Counted from the first letter of the stretch, positions 35,732 to 44,820 are shown. The stretch is 64,000 nt of DNA from Oceanobacillus oncorhynchi (GCF_000821065.1 NZ_CDGG01000001.1:2728001-2792000); one strand, 5' to 3'. Notes: generated from the sequence alone by a model not told the origin. A program made the numbers and translations.

Positions 35732-36187
35732 ATGGGGCGATCGGAAGCAGCAATTTTCACCAATATGTGCATGATTGAAAATGGAAAGGGACAGATTCTG
35801 GTTCAAGACAGACAAAATAAAAACTGGCCGGGAATCACTTTCCCCGGAGGGCATATTGAAAAAAAGGAGTCATTCCATGATGCAGTAGTCCGGGAGGTAG
35901 AGGAAGAGACAGGCCTACATATAAAACAACCAGTGCTGTGCGGAACGAAGCAATTCCAGACGAACCAGGATGAAAGGTATGTCGTTTTACTTTATAAAAC
36001 AAATTCTTTTTCCGGTGAATTAAAGAGTTCGGATGAAGGAGAGGTTTTTTGGATTGATAAAGCTGCATTGCCGGATTATCCATTAGCGCCTGATTTTATG
36101 GAGATGTATAAGGTATTTGTAGATGAGAGGATTTCAGAGTTCTATTATAACCAGCGCAATGAAAAGAAAGAAGTTGTCTTATTTTAA
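35732..36187 (+). CDS. NUDIX hydrolase (8-oxo-dGTP diphosphatase-like)
   Basis: This 151-residue protein has a full Nudix box (GGHIEKKESFHDAVVREVEEETGL, split around residues 35-58) and the PDFMEMYKVF tail typical of the MutT/YtkD-like group. It may clean oxidised nucleotides, but this is inferred. GGGGAGTCAGC precedes the ATG. The DnaA-like gene starts 23 bases after its stop and may be cotranscribed. Confidence 0.85.
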   Translation: MGRSEAAIFTNMCMIENGKGQILVQDRQNKNWPGITFPGGHIEKKESFHDAVVREVEEETGLHIKQPVLCGTKQFQTNQDERYVVLLYKTNSFSGELKSSDEGEVFWIDKAALPDYPLAPDFMEMYKVFVDERISEFYYNQRNEKKEVVLF

Positions 36188-36210
36188 TTATATAGAGGGA
36201 GGAAGACAAT

Positions 36211-36636
36211 ATGGATATATGGGGAAAAGTTTTAGAAAAATTAAGCAGTGACTTATCTAAACCAAGTTTTGATACATGGCTGAAAAACACAACAGTGGAA
36301 TGGGACGAAGATGAATTAACAGTATTTGCAGCGAATGAATTTACGATTGATTGGCTGGAGACTCAATATAGTGAACGGATTGGGGAGGCTGTAAAAGAAG
36401 TAACGGGATAAGATTATATTATCTGCTTTGCAGTAGAGGAGAAGGATGCTGACTCTATTTTTTCTACTACCCGTTTAGAATCATTTTCATATGAAACGGA
36501 CAGCATCAGCAGGTTAGAGGCAAAGATAGACCGTCTGGAGGAGAAAGTGCAGCGGCTGATCGATGTGAAACGCTTGGATGAAAGAGCTGCAATGCTGGAA
36601 GAAAAAATAAGTAAGCTGGAGCAGCAGATGAAGTGA
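36211..36636 (+). pseudogene. Stand-alone DnaA domain-I-like gene interrupted by a stop codon
   Basis: The first 66 codons encode a protein close to DnaA domain I: LSKPSFDTWLKNTTVEW, then FAANEFTIDWLETQYSERI, ending KEVTG. DnaA itself reads LSKPSFETW, APNEFARDWLESRY and LTGEE here. A TAA follows at 36409-36411. The frame then stays open for another 74 codons (DYIICFAVEEKDAD..., then a coiled coil ending ISKLEQQMK) to TGA at 36636. The TAA sits where DnaA has Glu, so one GAA-to-TAA change explains it. The 66-residue part may still be made; GGGAGGAAGAC precedes the ATG. Confidence 0.7.
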
Positions 36637-36691
36637 TGTTTAAAAAAATGCTCCTATAGCAAAAGTAATAACTTTGGTCTTATAAATTAAG

Positions 36692-36725
36692 AAAAATCTC
36701 AGTAATTTCTATTGCTGAGATTTTT
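36692..36725 (+). terminator. Terminator after the DnaA-like gene
   Basis: AAAAATCTCAG and CTGAGATTTTT are perfect 11-base arms around a 12-base loop. Confidence 0.8.
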
Positions 36726-36820
36726 CATGTGTATGCAGCAGATTATTTCATCTTTTCATATTGACCTTCACGTTACGTCATACTGTAAGTTAAAAATAAA
36801 CTTTGAAAAGGTGTGATAAA

Positions 36821-37750
36821 ATGAATATCAACATATTACGTTCGGATAAGATTTATAAGAAGGTCATAGCTAGTCCACCAGAAGAAAAAACAGAGTTGTA
36901 TCGACGGGAGATGCTTGGTCCTTACAAGAAAAAGTGGGAAATACAGCAGATTCCATTCCATGCGGAGGAGGAAAATGGATTTGATGTGATGACAATAAAT
37001 AATATGGCACATCTGTCACCGGAGATGATAACAACTGAAGTTGAATCAGACATGAAACAGATTTCCTCTGATGCGTTATGGGGTGAATTAAAGCAAACAT
37101 TGGAACACTGCTTAAACCAATTTACACAGCATGAGATCCATTTACCTGTGTCTGAATATTTATTTACGATTTTGTTAGGCAGTCCGGACAGCAAAATCTT
37201 GCAGCTAAGTGAAGGATATAGTGGGGAAGGAGGGATTCCCGGCTATATTATTCTAAGCTTGCTTCCAAATGAGTATACGTTAAAAAGATTAAAACCTGCT
37301 TTAGCACATGAATGTAATCATAATGTCCGTTATCAATTTATTAAATGGGATGATAAAATTAATCTTGGGGAATTGATTGTCAGTGAAGGACTGGCAGAAA
37401 ACTTTGCGACTTCTTTATATGGGGAAGATTTAATCGGACCTTGGGTCAGCAAAACAGATGCTGATACATTGAATCATATTATCAAACCGGTATTGAGAGA
37501 GCATTTAGAAATCACAGGATTACAGCAAATCATGGCGTATCTTTATGGAGATGAAGTTGCTAAATTACAGGGGTTACCGGTTGCTGGAGGAGTGCCACAT
37601 AGTGCCGGGTATGCATGCGGTTATTATTTAGTGAAGTATTATCTGCAAAAAACAGGGAAATCCATTGTGGAAGCAACGACACTCCCGGCTCAGGAGATAT
37701 TAAGCGAGGTGGAAGCATATTGGGATGAAGAAACCATACTACACCGTTAA
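36821..37750 (+). CDS. DUF2268 (YjaZ-type) putative zinc protease
   Basis: This 309-residue protein has a HECNH zinc-binding motif (HExxH) in LAHECNHNVRYQF and a downstream Glu in SEGLAENFA, as in gluzincin-type metalloproteases of the DUF2268 family. No signal peptide is visible. ATG 36821 is chosen because AAAAGGTG lies 6 bases before it. The end overlaps the MerR gene by 26 bases, so the two are expressed together. The peptidase activity is an inference from the motif. Confidence 0.8.
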   Translation: MNINILRSDKIYKKVIASPPEEKTELYRREMLGPYKKKWEIQQIPFHAEEENGFDVMTINNMAHLSPEMITTEVESDMKQISSDALWGELKQTLEHCLNQFTQHEIHLPVSEYLFTILLGSPDSKILQLSEGYSGEGGIPGYIILSLLPNEYTLKRLKPALAHECNHNVRYQFIKWDDKINLGELIVSEGLAENFATSLYGEDLIGPWVSKTDADTLNHIIKPVLREHLEITGLQQIMAYLYGDEVAKLQGLPVAGGVPHSAGYACGYYLVKYYLQKTGKSIVEATTLPAQEILSEVEAYWDEETILHR

Positions 37751-38522
37751 AGATATGATTACCATTACAGGTGTAACGAAAAGAACACTGCATTATTATG
37801 ATGAAATCCATTTATTAAAGCCTTATAGCTATTCAGATAAAGGCTACCGGCTGTATAACCAGGAGGATCTCAAAAAATTGCGGACCATTTTGCTGTTAAA
37901 GGAACTAGATTTGCCCTTGAAAGAAATAGCGGCGATTATACAGTTGCCAAAACAAGAGCAAAGGACGATTTTAGCCGGACATTATGAAGCGATGCAAATA
38001 AAAAAGCAAAACCTCGAGCGGACATTAGCCAATTTAAATGATTTTATTTCTGGAAAAGATATCTCTAACTTGGATATTTTTCAGGAAGGCAGCGTGCTGC
38101 CATTAAAAGAACAGTATCAAATGGAAGCTAAATATGTATATGGGGATACAGATAAGTATCAAGAATATGAAAAAAATATCAAACAAATTCCCGAAGAAGA
38201 AAGAGCTGCTGTATTTGAAGCTTTTGATCAGAATATGCAGGATGTATTCATGCAGTTTGCCAAGCTCTCAGAGGAATCACCTGCTTCTGAAAAAGTACAG
38301 CAAATCGTTCTAGAATGGAAAAGTTATCTCGAACAGTTTATGATAGGTGATACAGAAATCCTGCAATGTATTGCTTATACGTATAAGGAAGATAAAAGCT
38401 TTAAAGCATATATCAATCAATTCGGAAACGATACATTGAATGAATTTATTCATCAAGCTATTTTATACCATTGTGAAGATGAAAAGCTGTCACATAAAAA
38501 TAGCAAATCAATACAGGATTGA
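37725..38522 (+). CDS. MerR family regulator with TipAS-like domain
   Basis: This 265-residue protein begins with a MerR winged helix (YYTVKDMITITGVTKRTLHYYDEI, split around 5-28), then a dimerisation helix near 85-115. The C-terminal domain of about 140 residues resembles the TipAS antibiotic-binding domain. Such regulators (Mta, TipAL) sense hydrophobic drugs and activate efflux genes. The overlapping upstream gene is a putative protease and the downstream one an MDR reductase 57 bases away; either may be a target. Confidence 0.85.
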   Translation: MKKPYYTVKDMITITGVTKRTLHYYDEIHLLKPYSYSDKGYRLYNQEDLKKLRTILLLKELDLPLKEIAAIIQLPKQEQRTILAGHYEAMQIKKQNLERTLANLNDFISGKDISNLDIFQEGSVLPLKEQYQMEAKYVYGDTDKYQEYEKNIKQIPEEERAAVFEAFDQNMQDVFMQFAKLSEESPASEKVQQIVLEWKSYLEQFMIGDTEILQCIAYTYKEDKSFKAYINQFGNDTLNEFIHQAILYHCEDEKLSHKNSKSIQD

Positions 38523-38579
38523 AGCACCTAAATTCAGGGAAAAATCAATTAGAATATATAGTTAGATGGAGGTTATATC

Positions 38580-39578
38580 ATGGCAAACACATTTAAAGCA
38601 CTCGTCGTAGAAAAAGAAAATGAAAAGTTAAATTTGAATGTAAAAGAAATCGAACCTTCTGATTTGCCTGAGGGCGATGTTCTAGTCGATGTAAAGTACA
38701 GCGGGATCAACTATAAAGACGGGCTTGCTGCTCATCCAAATGGAAATATTGTAAAGGAATATCCGTTTATTCCGGGAATTGATTTAGCCGGTGAAGTAAT
38801 TGATTCCAAGGATGAACGCTATAAAGCAGGCGATAAAGTTATTGTTACCAGCTACGAATTAGGTGTCTCCCATTTTGGCGGCTATAGTGAATATGCACGT
38901 GTTCCCGCAGAATGGGTTGTGCCTCTTCCAAAAGGGTTGAGCTTAAAAGAAAGCATGATATTAGGAACAGCCGGTTTTACAGCTGCTTTATCTGTCCAGC
39001 GATTAGAAGAGAATGGACTGAAGCCGGAAAATGGCCCTGTTCTTGTCACTGGAGCAACAGGCGGCGTCGGAAGTATTGCTATTTCCCTCTTGAAAAAGAA
39101 AGGGTATCAGGTAGCAGCCAGTACAGGAAAAACCGAGGAGGCTGCTTATCTGAAACAATTAGGTGCAGATGAAGTTATTAACAGAAAAGAAGTTTATAAT
39201 GGAGAACTGAAAAAGATGGATAAGCAGAAATGGGCAGGAGCAATCGATGCAGCAGGCGGGAAGCCGTTAGCAGCATTATTGGCGCAAATTCAGTACCGGG
39301 GCAGTGTTGCCGTCAGCGGAATGGCAGCTGGTGTCAATGTACCGTCATCTGTTTTTCCATTTATTTTACGGGGTGTTTCCCTTCTTGGGATTGATTCGGT
39401 ATATTGCCCGATGGCAGAACGGAAGCATATCTGGGAGCGTTTAGCCTCTGATTTAAAATTAGATAACCTTGAAGATATGGTATATAAGGAAGCTGGATTA
39501 GAGGAATTAACAGAGCTGCTGCCGTCTGTATTAGAAAGTAATCATTTGGGAAGAGTGCTCGTGAATTTAGGCGATTAA
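38580..39578 (+). CDS. acuI: YhdH/AcuI-type NADPH oxidoreductase (acrylyl-CoA reductase-like)
   Basis: This 332-residue zinc-free medium-chain reductase has the segments VKYSGINYKDGLAAHP, PFIPGIDLAGEV and the NADPH-binding VTGATGGVGSIAI. The YhdH/AcuI subfamily reduces acrylyl-CoA to propionyl-CoA in organisms that degrade DMSP or 3-hydroxypropionate, and generally handles reactive enones. ATG 38580 follows GGAGGTTATATC. The symbol reflects subfamily only. Confidence 0.87.
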   Translation: MANTFKALVVEKENEKLNLNVKEIEPSDLPEGDVLVDVKYSGINYKDGLAAHPNGNIVKEYPFIPGIDLAGEVIDSKDERYKAGDKVIVTSYELGVSHFGGYSEYARVPAEWVVPLPKGLSLKESMILGTAGFTAALSVQRLEENGLKPENGPVLVTGATGGVGSIAISLLKKKGYQVAASTGKTEEAAYLKQLGADEVINRKEVYNGELKKMDKQKWAGAIDAAGGKPLAALLAQIQYRGSVAVSGMAAGVNVPSSVFPFILRGVSLLGIDSVYCPMAERKHIWERLASDLKLDNLEDMVYKEAGLEELTELLPSVLESNHLGRVLVNLGD

Positions 39579-39593
39579 TATATGTACCATGCA

Positions 39594-39630
39594 GAAGGAG
39601 GGCGTAGAAATGGCGTTCTCCTTCCTTTTT
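39594..39630 (+). terminator. Terminator after the acuI-like gene
   Basis: GAAGGAG (39594-39600) pairs with CTCCTTC (39618-39624), followed by a T-run. Confidence 0.75.
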
Positions 39631-39729
39631 TGTTTAGTACTATTTTTTAAGACATGCTGAAGTAATGAAATAATTCCATTTAGCTGTTGAAAAGAAGTGT
39701 TTAGTACGTTAAAGTAACCAGTATAAGAA

Positions 39730-39868
39730 GATTATCTCAGTTAAAGTGCAGAATTACGTGCCGTCTGTTTTAATTGATGAGTGGGTTCTGCCCATTTTTT
39801 TAAATCTTTTCCTAATGCATTTAGGGAAAGGTTTTTTTCGGGTGGTTATTTTGTTTAACTGAGATAAT
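39730..39868. repeat. 139-bp element with perfect 15-bp terminal inverted repeats
   Basis: ATTATCTCAGTTAAA (39731-39745) is matched exactly by its complement at 39854-39868. Inside is a hairpin CTTTCC...GGAAAG followed by a T-run (about 39808-39838). The form suggests a miniature inverted-repeat element or a structured leader RNA before the YitT gene. No target-site duplication is obvious. No gene is present in the 409-base gap 39579-39987. Confidence 0.45.
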
Positions 39869-39987
39869 TCATTTATCGATACGATAGAGGTATATCTTTT
39901 TGAGGTATGATACTGTTTTTAAAGGATAAAAATAGGATAACCGTTCAAAATGAACTTCACACAACTAAATAAGAGGAGGAATATACG

Positions 39988-40923
39988 ATGAAGAACTATG
40001 TATTTTTAATTGCCGGTACATTTTTCTTTGCTGCTTCCGTAGCAGTCTTTGCGATGCCGAATTCTTTAGCAGAGGGAGGCGTGCCGGGGCTGGCTCTGCT
40101 GATCTACCATGAAACAGATATATCGCCTGCCATGACGACATTTATTCTGAATGCAGTTATTCTTCTGATCGGCTTTCGTTACTTGCCAAAGGACATGATT
40201 ATCAAATCGCTTGTGACCATCCCGCTATTTTCATTATTTATTTATATCCTCGAAGACCTGGCTACAGGTATACCAGACCCCCTTCTGGCAGCAATCTTTG
40301 CAGGCGTATTTACCGGTGTCGGCTTTGGACTTATTTTCCGTTCAGGGAGCACGACCGGAGGGACATCGACCATCGCCCGCATGTTAAACTATAAATTCGG
40401 CTGGGAATTGACAGGAACCAATTTTGTTTTGGATGCGTCTGTTGTCGTTGCCGGGATTTTTGTGATTGGACCCGTGTACACCATGTATACGGTGCTTGCA
40501 CTATTTATTGGAAAAAGGGTAACGGACTATGTATTAGAAGGTTTTGAAGCAAAAAGAGTGGTGCATATTTTTTCCAATAAAACAAAAGAAGTGGAAAATG
40601 CATTGCAAACAAGTCTGGGTACGCATACGACCGTATTAAAAGCAGAGAAAAATGCAGATGGCGTCGAGGAAAATCTGATTTACGTCGCCATCCCGAAGCA
40701 GCGGTTATTCTACCTGAAAAAGCTGGTCAGCAGCATTGACGAAAATGCATTCACGGTTGTGCATACGGTGAAGGACGTGACCGGCGGCAGCTTTGCAGAA
40801 GCTCATCACCCTGGGCAGAAGACCTTCCGAAGCAAGAAACTGGAACGCCGCTATTATAAGAAGCAGGCGGATGAAGAGAGTTTTACATCGCCAGATAACA
40901 ATACTGCTAATGAGAAAGCATAG
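39988..40923 (+). CDS. YitT family membrane protein
   Basis: This 311-residue protein has five to six membrane helices, then a cytosolic DUF2179 domain (about 190-275; VVHIFSNKTKEVENAL, TVVHTVKDVTGGSFAEAHH). The SGSTTGGTSTIARML segment in the membrane part is typical of the family. Function is unknown; related proteins have been linked to regulation and export. AAGAGGAGGAATATACG precedes the ATG. The tail beyond 280 is very charged. Confidence 0.87.
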   Translation: MKNYVFLIAGTFFFAASVAVFAMPNSLAEGGVPGLALLIYHETDISPAMTTFILNAVILLIGFRYLPKDMIIKSLVTIPLFSLFIYILEDLATGIPDPLLAAIFAGVFTGVGFGLIFRSGSTTGGTSTIARMLNYKFGWELTGTNFVLDASVVVAGIFVIGPVYTMYTVLALFIGKRVTDYVLEGFEAKRVVHIFSNKTKEVENALQTSLGTHTTVLKAEKNADGVEENLIYVAIPKQRLFYLKKLVSSIDENAFTVVHTVKDVTGGSFAEAHHPGQKTFRSKKLERRYYKKQADEESFTSPDNNTANEKA

Positions 40924-40924
40924 C

Positions 40925-40975
40925 TATACGAAAAAAGTCTTTTCCGATTTTTTAGGGAAAGACTTTTTTCGTATA
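40925..40975. terminator. Bidirectional terminator between YitT and the ABC operon
   Basis: TATACGAAAAAAGTCTTT and AAAGACTTTTTTCGTATA form a long stem. It serves both convergent transcripts. Confidence 0.85.
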
Positions 40976-40981
40976 GAGATA

Positions 40982-41185
40982 TTAATCTCTCTTTTCTCTA
41001 AAAAATTGCCAGTAAACAGAGTAAGGAATAATCACCCCGATCAAAAGAAAAAATTTATGAACTACAATATCTGCTTCTCCCCGCCAATTAAAATGAATTG
41101 GAATGGAATCAGGCAAAAATAGAATAATGCCAAACAAAATAACGAACATGATTAAAAATACAGTGATATCCTTTTTCATCATCAT
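40982..41185 (-). CDS. Small membrane protein, DUF1648-like
   Basis: This 67-residue protein has two membrane helices and the segment DSIPIHFNWRGEAD, which resembles the DUF1648 motif (LPxxIPxHxNxxGxxD) of SdpI-like proteins. It starts 5 bases after the permease stop, so it is the last gene of the TetR/ABC operon. AGGAGAATGATG precedes the start. Confidence 0.65.
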   Translation of the reverse strand: MMMKKDITVFLIMFVILFGIILFLPDSIPIHFNWRGEADIVVHKFFLLIGVIIPYSVYWQFFREKRD

Positions 41186-41190
41186 TCTCC

Positions 41191-42753
41191 TTAGATAAAT
41201 TTTATCCTGCAGGTCCGCTGATAAAAAAGCATAGCAAGACCAATCAATAAAACTGCAAGAGCCAGATAAATCACAAATAAAGGAAGTATCTGAAATAAAA
41301 TAAGCACTAGCGGCACGATCATCAATGCCATCCCGGTAAATGCTGCTATCAAAACAGGCGGGCTTTGTTTAACAATATACATATCGTTTTTCCAGCTGAA
41401 ATGTGGATAGAAATAATTCAGCATCAATCCAAATGTCGTGATAAAAGCGGAATAGCTTACTGGAATAAGGATGGCCCAGATCAGCTGCTCTATCGTTGGA
41501 GATAAACGGATAATATAAGCTAGGATGCTAATAGCAAAACCAATAAAATGCAGGGAAAAGGTACAGGCTAATTTAGCATGAACCACCCTTTTTTGCTCAA
41601 TGGGCAGTGTTTTTAAAATCCAAACTTTATTCCCTTCCATGGAGAGTGCAGCAGCTGCCGGATTACTGATTAACAGCATTGCTGCAACAACCATGGGAAA
41701 TAGATTGGTAACGGTTTCTATAGAAACAGGAAGCGGAATAAACGTTGTTAATTTTTCAAATCCAAACAGAAGTAATGCCATACTAATAAAAACTAACAGC
41801 ACGGTGCCTAATATCGAGTTCAGCAAGTAGTTGTAAGAGCTGAATAAAGCAGTTATTTCTTTTTTCCATAAAGCAACGAAGATACGTCGCTGTTTGATGG
41901 TTCGCGGTTTCATATGATTTGTGCTTTTTAAAGCAAGAAGGCGCAGGTTCAATCTGCGATAGTATCTGCTGCCGAAAAAGGTAAGCACTAAAAATAATAA
42001 ACCGCTGATAAAGAGAAAAATTAGAATAAAAAAGCTGTCTGCCAAACTGTTAAATTGAAATAAGACGGAAGGCAGATACATAGTTGTCATCTGACTATAT
42101 ACAGCAGTTCCGATATCTTGCATGCTATCTGTTTGGTTAGATTGCGTCATGATAAAATAGCCGAAAGCACCGAGTAGAAAAAGAGATAAACAGACAGCAA
42201 TCAGATTCATTTGCCGAAAATAAGCCGCCATCCGATAAACGAGACTTCCAAAAATGACACCGATACAAATTGGAATCACAGGGGAGGCCAGCGCTGTGAT
42301 GCAAAACAGCATAATTAAAACCGGTGAGACAAGAGTATTTGCTGCCCAGACGAGTAAAGCTGGCAGGTTGAATAACAGACCAATCAGTAAATTGAAAAAA
42401 TAGAGGTGAAGCAGCTTGCTGATAAAAATTTCTTTTTCACTGACGGGATAAGCAGCCAGCTGTTTAAAGTCGCTGCTGCCAAAGATTGTTCCATTCGCTC
42501 GTAACAATGATAAGAAAACCATCATCATGCTGGAAACGGAAAGCATGTATCCCGGAATCATAGCTGTCTGGCCAATACTGACCAATGTTTTGGCTGTCAG
42601 TATATTATACGTAAGCAGCAGTATTCCCATAAGCAGCAGAATAACAGCTGTTATTTTTCCTCCATTTCCTTGCTTGCCGGAACGAAATAAATCATGGAAA
42701 TGAATGCTGTTGGCAAGGTTATTTTTAAATAATATCCATATTTTTTGATTCAT
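41191..42753 (-). CDS. ABC exporter permease subunit
   Basis: This 520-residue polytopic protein has about twelve membrane helices and long basic loops (for example HMKPRTIKQRRIFVALWKKE near 285). It overlaps the ATPase gene by 29 bases and has GGAGG before its start, so it is the membrane partner of that ATPase. It resembles putative ABC exporters and EcsB-like permeases. Substrate unknown. Confidence 0.82.
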   Translation of the reverse strand: MNQKIWILFKNNLANSIHFHDLFRSGKQGNGGKITAVILLLMGILLLTYNILTAKTLVSIGQTAMIPGYMLSVSSMMMVFLSLLRANGTIFGSSDFKQLAAYPVSEKEIFISKLLHLYFFNLLIGLLFNLPALLVWAANTLVSPVLIMLFCITALASPVIPICIGVIFGSLVYRMAAYFRQMNLIAVCLSLFLLGAFGYFIMTQSNQTDSMQDIGTAVYSQMTTMYLPSVLFQFNSLADSFFILIFLFISGLLFLVLTFFGSRYYRRLNLRLLALKSTNHMKPRTIKQRRIFVALWKKEITALFSSYNYLLNSILGTVLLVFISMALLLFGFEKLTTFIPLPVSIETVTNLFPMVVAAMLLISNPAAAALSMEGNKVWILKTLPIEQKRVVHAKLACTFSLHFIGFAISILAYIIRLSPTIEQLIWAILIPVSYSAFITTFGLMLNYFYPHFSWKNDMYIVKQSPPVLIAAFTGMALMIVPLVLILFQILPLFVIYLALAVLLIGLAMLFYQRTCRIKFI

Positions 42754-43456
42754 TGCGAACCTCCATGAAAATGTCTTCTAAGGTTTTTGAGCCGGCTACC
42801 TCTTCCATTAAGCCGTTTTTGACAAGCTTTCCATTGTGAATAATGGCTACCTTATTACAAAGCTTCTGGGCAACTTCTAAGACGTGCGTAGAAAAGAACA
42901 CGGCACCGCCATTATCTGCATGCTTCTGCATCAGACTTTTTAACTGAAAGGAAGCAGTTGGATCCAGGCCGACAAATGGTTCATCCAAGATAAACAGGGA
43001 TGGCTGATGTACCAGAGCAGCAATGATTGCAATCCGCTGCTTCATTCCATGAGAGTAGGAAGCGATGCTGTGATGGAGCTTGCCAGTCATTTCGAACAGA
43101 CTGCTGTATTTTTCGATAGATGATTCTCTTTCCGTAAGATTAACCTCAAAAATGTCGGCTATAAAGTTGATATACTGCATGCCGGTTAAATGCTCATAAA
43201 GGTCTGGAGTATCTGGGATATAAGCCATTCTTTTCTTACAAAGAACAGGGTCATTTTTCATAGAATAGCCATCAATCGAGATTTCTCCCTCGTTAAATGG
43301 GTGAATGCCAACAATTGATTTGATCAACGTGGATTTGCCGGCTCCATTCGCTCCAATAAATCCGTAAATATCGCCGCTTTGAACGTGAAGGTTGATATCC
43401 GTAATCGCCTTCGTGCCATCTTCGTATATTTTTGAGACGTGATTCGCTTTTAACAT
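42725..43456 (-). CDS. ABC transporter ATP-binding subunit
   Basis: This 243-residue ATPase has Walker A GANGAGKST, a Q-loop region, signature SYSHGMKQR (in place of LSGGQ), Walker B LFILDEPFVGLDP and the switch His in FFSTHVLE. It energises the permease encoded next. An operator (43471-43483) identical to that of the upstream tetR gene lies 14 bases before its start, so the TetR protein probably represses it directly. Confidence 0.92.
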   Translation of the reverse strand: MLKANHVSKIYEDGTKAITDINLHVQSGDIYGFIGANGAGKSTLIKSIVGIHPFNEGEISIDGYSMKNDPVLCKKRMAYIPDTPDLYEHLTGMQYINFIADIFEVNLTERESSIEKYSSLFEMTGKLHHSIASYSHGMKQRIAIIAALVHQPSLFILDEPFVGLDPTASFQLKSLMQKHADNGGAVFFSTHVLEVAQKLCNKVAIIHNGKLVKNGLMEEVAGSKTLEDIFMEVRNESKNMDII

Positions 43457-43470
43457 AAATTCCCTCCTAT

Positions 43471-43483
43471 TGACAAAGTGTCA
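43471..43483 (-). promoter_or_regulatory. TetR operator copy in front of the ABC operon
   Basis: TGACAAAGTGTCA, a TGACA-N3-TGTCA palindrome, is identical to the copy at 44184-44196. It lies between the tetR stop codon and the ribosome-binding site of the ABC ATPase gene. Confidence 0.65.
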
Positions 43484-43524
43484 GTCGTAGTGATAAAAGA
43501 AACCAATGAAGTAAGGTACATTGG

Positions 43525-44145
43525 TTACCAATTTAAAATCGATTCTTCAATCCCCAGCGTTTTTGCTAAAACCCCTTTAAAAGCTTCTAAATAAATTTCC
43601 ATTTCTTCTATTCCCAGTTTTTTTAGCTTGATATCATTCGAAACAAAAACATATCCTGTTACTAAAAAATGGGCAGTCTCATAAGGGTAAGCTACTTGAA
43701 AAACATTCTGTTCTTTTCCTTCCTCTATCACTTTTGTAAATAAAGGGAGCAGCTTTTCAATAAATTTATGATAAAAACGGTCCATCATATATCTGTTTTC
43801 CTCCAGCTGAACGGTTTCCTGCAGGGTGACTTTTTCCTCTGTAACCGAATCTTCTTGAATAATCGTTGTTTGTAAAAATTGTTTTAATTTCTCTGCCGGG
43901 CTCAATGAAGTCTCGTTAACGATTTTTTCCATCTGCAGGATAAGCGGCTTAACAGATTTTTCAACCAGGATATAAAGAATTTCTTCTTTATTTTTAAAGT
44001 GATAGTAAAGCAGTCCGCGTGAAATTCCTACTTGGTTGATAATATCCTGTGTAGTTGTCTGCAGGTAGCCTTTTTCTGTAAACAGCTTCATCGAAGCATC
44101 CAGGATTTCTGCTTTTCGAACTTCAGGCAATTTCACATCTCTCAT
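43525..44145 (-). CDS. TetR/AcrR family regulator of the ABC operon
   Basis: This 206-residue TetR protein has its helix-turn-helix at about 25-50 (LQTTTQDIINQVGISRGLLYYHFKNKEEI, split across that range). It lies directly upstream of the ABC ATPase, permease and small membrane protein genes on the same strand. Identical 13-bp palindromes occur in its own promoter and before the ATPase gene. The simplest reading is self-repression and repression of the exporter until a ligand binds. Confidence 0.88.
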   Translation of the reverse strand: MRDVKLPEVRKAEILDASMKLFTEKGYLQTTTQDIINQVGISRGLLYYHFKNKEEILYILVEKSVKPLILQMEKIVNETSLSPAEKLKQFLQTTIIQEDSVTEEKVTLQETVQLEENRYMMDRFYHKFIEKLLPLFTKVIEEGKEQNVFQVAYPYETAHFLVTGYVFVSNDIKLKKLGIEEMEIYLEAFKGVLAKTLGIEESILNW

Positions 44146-44167
44146 GTTATATACCTCCTTTGAAGAT

Positions 44168-44197
44168 AGTATATACAGATGACTGACAAAGTGTCAA
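44168..44197 (-). promoter_or_regulatory. tetR promoter with operator
   Basis: On the minus strand, TTGACA (44197-44192), an 18-base spacer and TATACT (44173-44168) form a near-consensus promoter. The palindrome TGACAAAGTGTCA (44184-44196) overlaps the -35 box, so a bound repressor would exclude RNA polymerase. Confidence 0.7.
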
Positions 44198-44406
44198 TGG
44201 ATAGGTAGACATAATTTTATATTGGAAAGGAAACCTGTCTATTAAAAATAGTCAAGATATGAATGATGCCTGACAGTTGACGAGATATCCTGTGTATAGA
44301 CGATGAGCATTTAATACATAGAAAACGAATTATTCGCTGAAGGTGCGAACAATTCGTTTTCTTAAATTTATAATAGATTGTTTGGAATGAAACCAATAAT
44401 AAGAAG

Positions 44407-44604
44407 CTACACCTTCTTGTTTGTAAAGAAATTAGAAAAGAGGACTATAATTATTCCTGTTATAAGTAATGGCAAGAAAAAAGTAGAGAAGACCTCTGGA
44501 CCGTCCGTTATCGTACCTATCCTTTCATTAAACATCATTCCTGTCATAAAGAATAGAAAACCTAACCAAAAAATTGACTTCCCAAGCTTCGTATGTTTTT
44601 TCAT
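44407..44604 (-). CDS. Small hypothetical membrane protein
   Basis: A 65-residue protein with two membrane helices (about 10-25 and 40-58) and a basic end on both sides. The ribosome-binding site (GGTGATG) is weak. No family recognised. It stands alone between the tetR gene and the iron uptake operon. Confidence 0.5.
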   Translation of the reverse strand: MKKHTKLGKSIFWLGFLFFMTGMMFNERIGTITDGPEVFSTFFLPLLITGIIIVLFSNFFTNKKV

Positions 44605-44820
44605 ATTGCATCACCATCTCATCCATTCCTAATTGTTTTTACCCGTTAATTTAAATACAATTTTCATATAATCTATAACGATTTTACCATATTTATTCAG
44701 GACCTTCTATAAAATCTAGGTGTAAATTATTGATAATAATAGCTTTAGATGGTTTAGAGATAATTCAAGGCTGTTAGAGTATTAAAAATTTATCTTGACA
44801 AGTTCATCTTTTTAATCAAT

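Noticed and set aside
36211-36411. 5' part of the chromosomal dnaA gene and replication origin
   Set aside because: Only domain I is present, no AAA+ or DNA-binding domain, no DnaA-box cluster and no dnaN nearby.
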